Shown: positions 1 through 6,489, numbered from the stretch's first letter. The stretch: DNA of 7,449 nucleotides from Anaerolineales bacterium (GCA_024763295.1 JANTFU010000107.1:1-7449), one strand, 5' to 3'. Made by a program: numbers and translations. The notes: generated by a model from the sequence alone, not told the origin.

Positions 1-1351
1 GTTCTTCAGGCGCTTCAGCCTCGAGCAGATAGTAAGCATACACCCAGCCCTCGATATTCCCATCCTGTGTGATGATCTTGTACCATTTTTCAGTCTCGTC
101 AATGTCAAGCTGTTTAACGAAATCATCCTGCACAACTTTGCCGACCACCGCATTGCTAGTACTAGGACCACTGCGAACATTCAACGCATAAACATTAACT
201 TTAAACCACTTGTCTCCCACTGCCGGCGGCGCATCCACAACAGGCTTTTCATCATAAAAAAGGAAAAACTCACTGCCCGACCAACCCTGCACGCCGCTGT
301 CTGAATCTTCATCCACGATCTTTACCCAGCTTTGGTCGTCATTCATCTCAAGTACGCGCACAACTTGATCTTGCTTCAAAATCCCGACAACTTCAGCAGA
401 TGCACTGTCACTCGCGCGCACATTTAGCGCAACCGGTAAAACTTTAGCCCAAGGCTTCAGGGTTGGCGTAACTGGCGGGACAACAACTTCCTGCTTGACC
501 AAATAGTCGGAAAGCACCCAGCCAACCAAACCGTCTGTGCGACGGACTTTCACCCAGTTGCTGGCTGTATCAACTTTTTCAACTTCAGCATTATGCGCTA
601 AAACGCCCAAAACACTTGCTTTCTGGTCGGGGCTTTCACGCAAGCTCAAATCCACTTTATATTTCGTCACATCGGGCACAGTCGGCGTTGATGAAAGATT
701 AAAGCGTGCGCGAAAAGCATCTAAATCACCATTAAAATAATTCAAGTCAATATTTTTACTTTCCACACCATACGTGGCACCGTCTCCGTGCGCTGTATAT
801 TGCCACCAAAGCCATTCATCTTCTCCCCAAGGCGCAGGCACATTCGGTTTGGAAACTTGGTAATTGGCAATCCACAACGGATATTGATGGAAGTATTCCA
901 AACTGCTGGCTTCCGTCGTGGGATTGGGTCCGTACTGTTGCCAGTAATAGGATGCCGTGTAAATCACAATCTCTTTGCCGGGCAATAAGTTTTTAAGCGT
1001 TTCGAGAAAGGTGTACCATTTTCGCCAACCACCGTGGGCGCCATTATAGTTATCTTCAAAATCAGCACAAAGTGGCAATTCACCGAGATCATCTTTGAGC
1101 GCATTCGCCCAAAGCTCTGCCTGACGCTTCGGGTCTACACGGCTGTCATAAAACCAATACGAGCCACGCGGCAAACCAACTGCTTTTGCAGCAGCCCAAT
1201 TTGTGCGAAAATCAGAATCGATCCACTGATTTTGTCCCACCCGAATAATCACAAAATCAGCGTTCGTTTTCATTTTGGCGAAATCAACGCCCTCAGGTGT
1301 GGCATCATCGTCCACATAAAAGCTGATATCAGGTCCGATCACACTATACAT
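1..1351 (-). CDS. GH25 lysozyme (muramidase) with at least three SH3b repeats, C-terminus cut by window edge
   Basis: The frame is open from the ATG at 1351 to the left edge, giving 450 residues without a stop. Residues 1-215 are a glycoside hydrolase family 25 domain, which hydrolyses the beta-1,4 bond between MurNAc and GlcNAc in peptidoglycan. The expected acidic residues are visible: D8 in GPDIS, D97 and E99 in CADFED, and D202 in the closing IDLNYFNGD motif. Three SH3b-like repeats follow at about 228-288, 300-367 and 381-443, each with an LNVR/LSLR-type start, a WVKI/WYKI strand and a GW near the end; these usually bind cell-wall peptides. The start is firm: AAGGAGG lies just upstream, and an in-frame TAA at 1361-1363 excludes an upstream start. 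The protein begins directly with the first catalytic strand, so no signal peptide exists. It sits 63 bp after the lipoprotein gene and has its own promoter candidate. Confidence 0.93.
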   Translation of the reverse strand, partial: MYSVIGPDISFYVDDDATPEGVDFAKMKTNADFVIIRVGQNQWIDSDFRTNWAAAKAVGLPRGSYWFYDSRVDPKRQAELWANALKDDLGELPLCADFEDNYNGAHGGWRKWYTFLETLKNLLPGKEIVIYTASYYWQQYGPNPTTEASSLEYFHQYPLWIANYQVSKPNVPAPWGEDEWLWWQYTAHGDGATYGVESKNIDLNYFNGDLDAFRARFNLSSTPTVPDVTKYKVDLSLRESPDQKASVLGVLAHNAEVEKVDTASNWVKVRRTDGLVGWVLSDYLVKQEVVVPPVTPTLKPWAKVLPVALNVRASDSASAEVVGILKQDQVVRVLEMNDDQSWVKIVDEDSDSGVQGWSGSEFFLFYDEKPVVDAPPAVGDKWFKVNVYALNVRSGPSTSNAVVGKVVQDDFVKQLDIDETEKWYKIITQDGNIEGWVYAYYLLEAEAPEE

Positions 1352-1355
1352 GTTG

Positions 1356-1362
1356 CCTCCTT
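1356..1362 (-). promoter_or_regulatory. Shine-Dalgarno site of the GH25 gene
   Basis: The minus strand reads AAGGAGG followed by CAAC and the ATG at 1351. It is the strongest ribosome binding site in the window and fixes the GH25 start. Confidence 0.85.
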
Positions 1363-1378
1363 AAGATTCTCACGCTTT

Positions 1379-1407
1379 AGTGTAGCAGGTTCAGAATAAA
1401 ATATCAA
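1379..1407 (-). promoter_or_regulatory. Sigma70-type promoter candidate for the GH25 gene
   Basis: The minus strand carries TTGATA (1402-1407, 5 of 6 consensus bases), a 17-bp spacer, then TACACT (1379-1384, 4 of 6), preceded by TGC, which resembles an extended -10. Transcription would begin near 1372, leaving a leader of about 20 nt that contains the Shine-Dalgarno site. It lies in the 63-bp gap after the lipoprotein gene, so GH25 could be expressed independently of the upstream run. Confidence 0.55.
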
Positions 1408-1414
1408 TTAAAAA

Positions 1415-2080
1415 TTACTCAAGGCATTCCAAAAGCGCCAAAGCTGACGCATCATCTTTCGGCAAGAGCGCCAAAACAGGCAAAGAAAACGCCATGTCCA
1501 ACGCTAAAGAGCGGATGTTGTCGTTCGGCTCGAGGGCTTCAGCAGGCAGAAAACCAATTGCGTACATATCTTTTTGGATGGCAGACCGCATCGCCGCCGG
1601 AGTTTGGGCTTGGTATGCCAAAGAGGACAGGCTGCCCTGTCCTAAAAGGATTCCGTTAACGCCGGCTCCCGAATTATATGCCCAAACCTGAATGGGCGCA
1701 TCATCCCAACCAAGCTGTGACCAGTTATAAATTTTTCCGCTATAAATCGCTTGCAGGTCAGCAAAACTCAATTCTAGCGGATTTTGCCGACTGACCACCG
1801 GCAAGAACTGAACTTCGCCGAGCTGATAAGCAACCGCATCTGGTTTTTGCTGCGGGTTAACGGTCAAGATGATATTCGCCGCATTGATATCTGCCACGCG
1901 AACAACCAGCCCAAAAGGCGAGCGTGCCGCGCAATCTGCGAGCGCTGCGAACTGGTCGAGACTGAAAGAATCCGCATACACATTGATTCGCTCACGGTCG
2001 ATTTCAACAACCGCCGTTGGCGTCTGCGGCGTGCATGCAATGAGCAAAAGAAAAAATATGATAGGGAAAAAGCGACGCAT
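1415..2080 (-). CDS. Short PstS-like substrate-binding lipoprotein
   Basis: 221 residues. The N-terminus MRR plus a hydrophobic stretch ends in a lipobox (L13-I14-A15-C16), so C16 should be lipidated and the protein anchored outside the membrane. Residues about 92-140 match the hallmark segment of PstS-type phosphate-binding proteins (SFADLQAIYSGKIYNWSQLG, followed by a serine and glycine loop YNSGAGV), and AIGFLPAEAL at 174-183 matches the conserved AIGY strand further on. The protein is shorter than usual PstS proteins, and the N-terminal GSST-like phosphate loop is not evident, so the ligand is uncertain. No ABC permease or ATPase gene is nearby. The ATG follows directly on the TAA stop of the M20 gene with no gap and only a weak ribosome site, suggesting translational coupling. 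Family placement is fairly sure, function is not. Confidence 0.85.
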   Translation of the reverse strand: MRRFFPIIFFLLLIACTPQTPTAVVEIDRERINVYADSFSLDQFAALADCAARSPFGLVVRVADINAANIILTVNPQQKPDAVAYQLGEVQFLPVVSRQNPLELSFADLQAIYSGKIYNWSQLGWDDAPIQVWAYNSGAGVNGILLGQGSLSSLAYQAQTPAAMRSAIQKDMYAIGFLPAEALEPNDNIRSLALDMAFSLPVLALLPKDDASALALLECLE

Positions 2081-3196
2081 TTACCAATCTCGCAAAAGAG
2101 CTACTGTGAGTTTTAGGCGGTCAAGAATGCTTTGCGTGAGAATATATTCGCTTTCAGAATGAAAACCTTCGCCAACACCGCCCATGCCATCGAGCACAGG
2201 GATGCCCATCTCGGCGACGAAGTTGGCATCCGAAGCACTGCCAGAACCACCCGCGATGATCTCCATGCCTTCGGCGGCGGCAATTTTTTGCGCTTTTTTA
2301 AAGGTGGCGTCAGTCAACTCGGTATAAGGCATTGGCGGGCGGTTGAGAATGCATTCTGTGGCAATCAGGGCTTCTTTAAGCACCGGTTCCAAATTACGAA
2401 TAACCGCTTCGACGCGCTTATATTCGTCCACTGTGATTACGCGGATATCGCCATCGGCTTCGGCAAATGCGGGTACGATATTGATAGCGCGCCCGCCTTG
2501 TATAGAGCCAATGTTAATGGTCGTGCCTTTATCGTAATCCGTAAGGCGCTGCACTTTAACGATTTGATAAGAAAGCTCTTCAATGGCATTTAAACCTTTT
2601 TGATGCGCGCCACCGGAATGCGCTGCACGTCCCTGCACTTTGATGTGAAATTTTCCCGTGCCTTTACGCCAGGTATGCAGCGAGCCGTCAAGGTTTTCGC
2701 TTGGTTCAAAAACGAGCGTTAATGCCATGTCTTTGGCGAGTTTTTTGACGATTTCACGCGAAAGATAGCTGCCCATTTCCTCGTCGGTATTAAAAAACAT
2801 GGTGATTGGTCGCTTGGGCATTTGTCCCATCTCTTGCAAAATAGCAATCGTCTGAAGCATAATCACAACCCCTGCCTTCATGTCCAAGACGCCGGGACCA
2901 AATGTTTTAGCGCCTTCTTCGTAAAAAGGCATTAAATCGAGCGTGCCAAGCGGGAAAACCGTGTCAATATGTCCTACCAGAAAAAAGCCGCCGGGACCAC
3001 TACCCCAGCGAGCAATAATTTGATCTCCAACAGTTTTCTTGGGAATAATTTCAATCGAAGCGCCCAGTTTCGATGCTTCCCGCGCCACAACCGCTCCCAG
3101 CCGATTTACCGCCGCTTTTTCATAAGTGGGAGATTCTATTTCTACGAGCTTTTTGAGCAAGGACATCACTGCCGGCTTATACGCCGCGTAATCCAT
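2081..3196 (-). CDS. M20 family metallopeptidase, CPG2-like (second of a tandem pair)
   Basis: 371 residues, full length for a carboxypeptidase G2-like M20 hydrolase, a two-zinc cytoplasmic or secreted enzyme that releases C-terminal amino acids (classically glutamate) from peptides or N-acyl substrates. All metal and catalytic positions are present: H76 and D78 in GHIDTVFPLG, bridging D105 in GPGVLDMKAG, catalytic E139 and metal E140 in NTDEEMGS, E164 in FEPSE, and H346 in GEGFHSESE. The lid or dimerisation domain occupies about residues 178-290 with AAHSGG (H193). No signal peptide is visible, so it is probably cytoplasmic here. The start has AGAGGAG 7 nt upstream. It is collinear over its whole length with the preceding gene and is clearly its paralogue; both end in LLR(D/N)W. 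Substrate cannot be read from sequence; related peptidases of the ArgE/DapE group are less likely given the CPG2-type motifs. Confidence 0.93.
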   Translation of the reverse strand: MDYAAYKPAVMSLLKKLVEIESPTYEKAAVNRLGAVVAREASKLGASIEIIPKKTVGDQIIARWGSGPGGFFLVGHIDTVFPLGTLDLMPFYEEGAKTFGPGVLDMKAGVVIMLQTIAILQEMGQMPKRPITMFFNTDEEMGSYLSREIVKKLAKDMALTLVFEPSENLDGSLHTWRKGTGKFHIKVQGRAAHSGGAHQKGLNAIEELSYQIVKVQRLTDYDKGTTINIGSIQGGRAINIVPAFAEADGDIRVITVDEYKRVEAVIRNLEPVLKEALIATECILNRPPMPYTELTDATFKKAQKIAAAEGMEIIAGGSGSASDANFVAEMGIPVLDGMGGVGEGFHSESEYILTQSILDRLKLTVALLRDW

Positions 3197-3203
3197 AGCT
3201 TGG

Positions 3204-3210
3204 CTCCTCT
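3204..3210 (-). promoter_or_regulatory. Shine-Dalgarno site of the second M20 gene
   Basis: The minus strand reads AGAGGAG, 7 nt before the ATG at 3196. Optimal spacing supports this start. Confidence 0.8.
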
Positions 3211-3231
3211 AAAGAAAAATGATATGGAATA

Positions 3232-3261
3232 ATTATAAGGGATAAGTTACCAATTTCGTAA
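3232..3261 (-). promoter_or_regulatory. Possible internal promoter between the two M20 genes
   Basis: A perfect TATAAT lies at 3232-3237 on the minus strand in the 50-bp AT-rich gap between the paralogues. The best -35 candidate is TTACGA (3256-3261, 3 of 6) at an 18-bp spacing and overlaps the end of the upstream gene. The transcript would start near 3225. The -10 is good and the -35 is weak, so this is tentative. Confidence 0.35.
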
Positions 3262-4353
3262 AAGCAGGGCTAACAGTTTTGTTCTTTCCACTAAACTTGC
3301 TTTGTAAATAAACTCGCGGGATGAATGCAAGCCATCCCCTACTGCGCCTAACCCATCCAAAACAGGAATTCCCAACGGGGAGACAAAATTCGCATCAGAA
3401 CCACCGCCACTGCTACCGGATTTCAGTTCGATGCCTGCATCTGCGGCAATTTCCGCCACATGCGCAAAAGTTTTCTGCATGGTTGCATCAAAAGGCATCG
3501 GCGGGCGGTTGAGACCGCCGTGCAACGCGAGTTTTGTGCCGTCTAATTTCGGGCTTAGTTCTCGCAAACCTTGATGGATACGCGCAAAATCTTTAGTAGT
3601 GGTGAGACGTAAATCAATCTCCAATTTTGCAAAATCAGGGACGACATTTGGCGCTGTGCCGCCCTGTGCGACGCCTACATTGAGCGTAGTGCCTTTTTCG
3701 TAATCTGTCAGCGCCTGAATCACCAAAATCTGATGCGCCATCTCTTCAAGCGCATTGCGCCCTTCGGCATGGTTACCACCTGCGTGCGCCGCCTTGCCCG
3801 TAATTTCGAGCGTAAAATCGCCCACGCCTTTGCGCGATGTCTTCAACGAGCCATCTGCCAAGCTCGGTTCCAAACATAAAACCAAAGCCGCTTGCGCTGC
3901 CAATTTCTCAATCAACGCTCGCGATGTCTGGCTGCCCACTTCCTCATCCGATGTAAACAAAAACGTAATCGGTCGGTCAGGCATTTCATCTGCTGCGAGC
4001 AACACCTTAATCGCCATCAAACCGATCACCAAACCGCCCTTCATATCCTGCACGCCGGGACCATAAACCCTGCCGTCCTGCTCGTAAAAGGGCATGGCGC
4101 CAAGCGTTCCCAGCGGAAAAACCGTATCCATGTGACCCAGCAACAGGATGCCACCCTCGCCTTCGCCCCATTTTGCGACAAGATGATTCCCACGATTTTC
4201 TTGCGGATAAACGGTCACGGACGCGCCCAAATTTTGGCTTGCTTCCGCTAAAATAGCACCAACTTGGTCAACCGCCTGCTTCTCATTGGACGGCGATTCG
4301 GCTTCGACCAACTGCTGCAAAAGCGCAGTCATTTCAGGTAGATGTTTTTCCAT
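3247..4353 (-). CDS. M20 family metallopeptidase, CPG2-like (first of a tandem pair)
   Basis: 368 residues from the ATG at 4353; a GTG four codons upstream at 4365 is an alternative. Neither start has a convincing Shine-Dalgarno site (only GGTG 11 nt before the ATG). All M20 zinc and catalytic residues are present: H74 and D76 in GHMDTVFPLG, D103 in GPGVQDMKGG, catalytic E137 and metal E138 in TSDEEVGS, E162 in LEPS, and H343 in GDGLHSSRE. The dimerisation domain around residues 176-285 includes AAHAGG. The family removes C-terminal residues, typically glutamate, from folates, peptides or N-acyl amino acids; which substrate applies here is unknown. No signal peptide is seen. It lies 38 bp after uppP and 50 bp before its paralogue, so all three are probably co-transcribed. 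Confidence 0.92.
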   Translation of the reverse strand: MEKHLPEMTALLQQLVEAESPSNEKQAVDQVGAILAEASQNLGASVTVYPQENRGNHLVAKWGEGEGGILLLGHMDTVFPLGTLGAMPFYEQDGRVYGPGVQDMKGGLVIGLMAIKVLLAADEMPDRPITFLFTSDEEVGSQTSRALIEKLAAQAALVLCLEPSLADGSLKTSRKGVGDFTLEITGKAAHAGGNHAEGRNALEEMAHQILVIQALTDYEKGTTLNVGVAQGGTAPNVVPDFAKLEIDLRLTTTKDFARIHQGLRELSPKLDGTKLALHGGLNRPPMPFDATMQKTFAHVAEIAADAGIELKSGSSGGGSDANFVSPLGIPVLDGLGAVGDGLHSSREFIYKASLVERTKLLALLLRNW

Positions 4354-4365
4354 ATTCGTTTTCAC

Positions 4366-4381
4366 ACCATTCAGGAATGGT
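4366..4381. repeat. Small perfect hairpin between uppP and the first M20 gene
   Basis: ACCATT, a 4-base loop, then AATGGT: six perfect base pairs, ending next to the alternative GTG start at 4365. No T-run follows on the minus strand, so it is not a normal terminator. An AGGA lies just upstream of the stem on the minus strand. It may affect initiation of the M20 gene or be chance. Confidence 0.4.
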
Positions 4382-4391
4382 TATCCTACAC

Positions 4392-5228
4392 TTATCCCCA
4401 AATGTAAACGCCTAGAACCACGCTCCCCACCACCGCACAGTAGACCGCGAAAGAGTAGAGCGAATGCTTGCTCAAATACGCCATCAACCAACGGATCGCC
4501 GCCCAGCCAACCAACGCCGCGCTGACAAATCCAACCGCTAACACGGGCAGAAATTCAGCCAATCCACTCATCTGGATGAGATCAAGCGATTCATACGCCC
4601 CCGCCGCTAACATGACAGGAATCGACATCAAGAAGGCAAAACGCGCGGCGGCTTCACGCGTAAATCCGCGCAACATACCGCCTGCAATCGTTGAGCCGGA
4701 GCGGGATGCGCCGGGGAAAACGGCAAAAACCTGAAAAAGCCCGACGATAAAGGCATCGGTCGCGGTCATCTCTTTTTCTGCGCGCGTGCGTTTCCCCAGC
4801 CATTCGGCGAGAGAGAGCAAAATCGCTGCTGAAAAGAGTCGCACAGACGCTGCCAAAAGTGGCGTTCTGAACAAAGCTTCAAGAGCATCTTTGAGCAAAT
4901 AACCCACGACCAGCGCAGGGATGGTCGCGATCAATGCAAACCAAGCCATTCGCGCGTCCATGCTGAGATTTCCGAAATCTTGAAGACTTCGGAAGTCTTT
5001 TAGGCTCACAAAAAATGCACGCAAAATATTCAGCAAATCTTTCCCGAAATAGATAAAGAGTGAAACCAGCGTGCCCCATTGCACAAGGATGAGAAAGGCA
5101 AACATCGCGTCACTCGCAGGGATACCGAGCAACTCCTGCCCAATGAGCAAATGCGCAGTCGATGAGACGGGGATGAATTCGGTTAATCCCTGTATGATGC
5201 CGAGGATGATGGCTTGAAGTATTGTCAT
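4392..5228 (-). CDS. uppP: Undecaprenyl-diphosphatase UppP (BacA family)
   Basis: 278 residues, normal length for the BacA-type integral membrane enzyme that dephosphorylates undecaprenyl diphosphate, returning the lipid carrier for peptidoglycan and other envelope polymers; overproduction gives bacitracin resistance in known species. The signature (E/Q)xxxE is present as Q13-G-L-T-E17 followed by FIPVSSTAH (H26), and the second signature PGASRSGST is at 172-180 with R176. Several hydrophobic helices fit the usual multi-pass topology, for example 98-112, 127-141, 197-210, 227-250 and 260-276. The variable loop after the third helix (residues 77-88) is encoded by a pair of tandem palindromes, described separately. 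The ATG at 5228 agrees with the family N-terminus; the ribosome site is weak (AGAG 12 nt upstream). It follows tgt by 86 bp holding a large inverted repeat. Confidence 0.96.
   Translation of the reverse strand: MTILQAIILGIIQGLTEFIPVSSTAHLLIGQELLGIPASDAMFAFLILVQWGTLVSLFIYFGKDLLNILRAFFVSLKDFRSLQDFGNLSMDARMAWFALIATIPALVVGYLLKDALEALFRTPLLAASVRLFSAAILLSLAEWLGKRTRAEKEMTATDAFIVGLFQVFAVFPGASRSGSTIAGGMLRGFTREAAARFAFLMSIPVMLAAGAYESLDLIQMSGLAEFLPVLAVGFVSAALVGWAAIRWLMAYLSKHSLYSFAVYCAVVGSVVLGVYIWG
4965..5000 (-). repeat. Tandem pair of palindromic 18-bp units inside uppP
   Basis: Two adjacent units on the plus strand: AGATTTC-C-GAAATCT (4966-4980) and AAGACTTC-G-GAAGTCTT (4983-4999). Each is a perfect inverted repeat around one base. 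The units are related to each other, and the differences inside the arms are paired (T-A against C-G), so each hairpin stays intact. The unit length is 18 bp, six codons, and the peptide is KDFRSL followed by QDFGNL, residues 77-88 in a length-variable loop of UppP. Confidence 0.8.
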
Positions 5229-5258
5229 GATTTTCTAATTCTCTGGAGAGTTTTCTTC

Positions 5259-5312
5259 CGTGAAACGTAAAACGTGTTGCGTGAGGAACGACTTCACGCT
5301 TTACGTTTCACG
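5259..5312. repeat. Long inverted repeat made of 7-bp units between tgt and uppP
   Basis: The left arm CGTGAAACGTAAAACGTG (5259-5276) and the right arm at 5295-5312 are complementary at 17 of 18 positions, the exception allowing a G-U pair in one RNA strand. Each arm consists of heptamers of the type ACGTRAA in succession. A second, mutually exclusive stem GCGTGA/TCACGC (5279-5284 with 5294-5299) overlaps the right arm. The repeat begins 2 bp after the tgt stop codon. No T-run follows on either side, so classical intrinsic termination is unlikely. It could be a mobile intergenic repeat, an RNA stabiliser or a processing site. Confidence 0.75.
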
Positions 5313-5314
5313 TT

Positions 5315-6430
5315 TTAGCGACCTTTAGAAGCATTCCCCGCCCAGCGATCCAGCCAAGCGGGGACTTTTTCGTCAAAGCTGCCATCCAAAATAGACGCGC
5401 GCATATCTTTGACGAGGTGGATGAGGGCGTGCAAATTGTGGATGGAGAGCAGCGTGCCAGCCAGCAATTCTTTCGCCACGACGAGATGGCGAATATAGGC
5501 GCGTGTAAAAGTTTGACAGGTGTAGCAAGTACAAGCCTCGTCGATGGGGCGCTCATCGCGTTTGAAGACTGCATTCTTGAGATTTAGGCGACCTTCGGGC
5601 GAAAAAGCGGCATGATGGCGGGCTAAACGGGTCGGGAGGACGCAGTCGAAAATATCCACGCCGCGCCGGACGCCTTCGATCAGGTCTTCGGGGGTGCCGA
5701 CCCCCATCAGATAACGGGGTTTGTTTTGGGGCAGGGCTGGCGCAAGCACGTCGAGGGTGGCGTACATATCTTTTTTGGTCTCCCCGACGCTCAAGCCGCC
5801 GATAGCGATACCGGGCGTATCTAGGGCAGATATAAATTTAGCGGATTCAACCCGCAGGTCGGGATTGACGCCGCCTTGCACAATCCCAAAGAGGGCTTGG
5901 TCGGGGCGCTTGTGCGCTTCCACTGAACGGACAGCCCATCTGTGCGTCCTGTCCATCGCTTTTTTGATGTAGGCTTCGTCGTAGGGATCAGCGCATTCAT
6001 CGAACGCCATGATGATGTCCGCGCCTAAATTATTCTGAATTTCGATGGATTTTTCGGGCGTAAAGCGGTGCTTCGAGCCGTCGATGTGGCTGCGAAAGGT
6101 GACACCGTCTTCGTCCACTTTGTTGGTATTGGAGAGCGAAAAAACCTGAAAACCACCCGAATCGGTTAGCATCGGTCCGTGCCACTGCATAAAGTTGTGG
6201 ACGCCGCCCATATCGCGGACGAGTTCATCGCCTGGACGCAGATAGAGATGGTAGGTGTTGGACAAAACGAGCGAAGCGCCCGTGCCCTCAACTTGGTCGG
6301 GGGTCAACAATTTGACGGTTGCCTGTGTGCCGACGGGGGCAAAGACGGGCGTTTCGAGCGCGCCGTGCGGGGTCTGGAAGACGCCGGCGCGGGCATGACC
6401 TTGTGTGACGATGAGTTCGTATTCAAACAT
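5315..6430 (-). CDS. tgt: Queuine/preQ1 tRNA-guanine transglycosylase
   Basis: 371 residues. Tgt exchanges the guanine at the anticodon wobble position 34 of tRNAs with GUN anticodons for preQ1 in bacteria, in the queuosine pathway, in the cytoplasm. Conserved residues are complete: DSGGFQ (90-95), D144 in FDEC, GLSVGE (212-217), the nucleophile D262 in GVDIFDCVLPTR, and the zinc site C300-x-C302-x2-C305 with H331. These positions run close to those of the E. coli enzyme. The frame continues upstream to 6508, but that would add 26 hydrophobic residues absent from the family; the start MFEYEL at 6430 matches homologues. A strong promoter ends 7 nt before this ATG, which also excludes the longer form and implies a leaderless mRNA. 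No queA or other queuosine gene is in view. It is first in the minus-strand run ahead of uppP. Confidence 0.96.
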   Translation of the reverse strand: MFEYELIVTQGHARAGVFQTPHGALETPVFAPVGTQATVKLLTPDQVEGTGASLVLSNTYHLYLRPGDELVRDMGGVHNFMQWHGPMLTDSGGFQVFSLSNTNKVDEDGVTFRSHIDGSKHRFTPEKSIEIQNNLGADIIMAFDECADPYDEAYIKKAMDRTHRWAVRSVEAHKRPDQALFGIVQGGVNPDLRVESAKFISALDTPGIAIGGLSVGETKKDMYATLDVLAPALPQNKPRYLMGVGTPEDLIEGVRRGVDIFDCVLPTRLARHHAAFSPEGRLNLKNAVFKRDERPIDEACTCYTCQTFTRAYIRHLVVAKELLAGTLLSIHNLHALIHLVKDMRASILDGSFDEKVPAWLDRWAGNASKGR

Positions 6431-6437
6431 GGGCGTG

Positions 6438-6465
6438 ATTATACCAGCGGGGGCAAAGGTGACAA
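6438..6465 (-). promoter_or_regulatory. Strong sigma70-type promoter of tgt, predicted leaderless
   Basis: The minus strand has TTGTCA (6460-6465, 5 of 6), a 16-bp spacer and a perfect TATAAT (6438-6443), preceded by TGG as in an extended -10 element. Seven bases separate TATAAT from the tgt ATG, so the usual start distance puts +1 on or beside the A of the start codon. No Shine-Dalgarno sequence exists in those seven bases. Confidence 0.75.
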
Positions 6466-6489
6466 AGGAGAATACAAAGGTGGCAAGGG
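6454..6489 (+). repeat. CAAAGG direct repeats in the tgt/DUF4442 divergent control region
   Basis: CAAAGG occurs at 6454-6459, 6463-6468 and 6475-6480, with a fourth near-copy CAAGGG at 6484-6489; start-to-start steps are 9, 12 and 9 bp. The stretch is strongly purine-rich on the plus strand and covers the -35 elements of both divergent promoters. It might be a regulator binding array or simple-sequence drift. Confidence 0.5.

Noticed and set aside
1034..1399. Open plus-strand frame of 121 codons opposite the GH25 gene
   Set aside because: It is antisense to the GH25 catalytic domain and has no recognisable motif or ribosome site.
2132..2593. Open plus-strand frame of 153 codons opposite the second M20 gene
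   Set aside because: It is the antisense shadow of a gene with complete catalytic motifs; its translation shows no family features.
5259..5312. Reading the inverted repeat as a rho-independent terminator
   Set aside because: No T-run follows the stem in either direction and the loop is long; termination cannot be supported by sequence alone.
5259..5312. CRISPR-like array suggested by short repeated units
   Set aside because: The units are 7 bp, contiguous and without spacers, and no cas gene is present.
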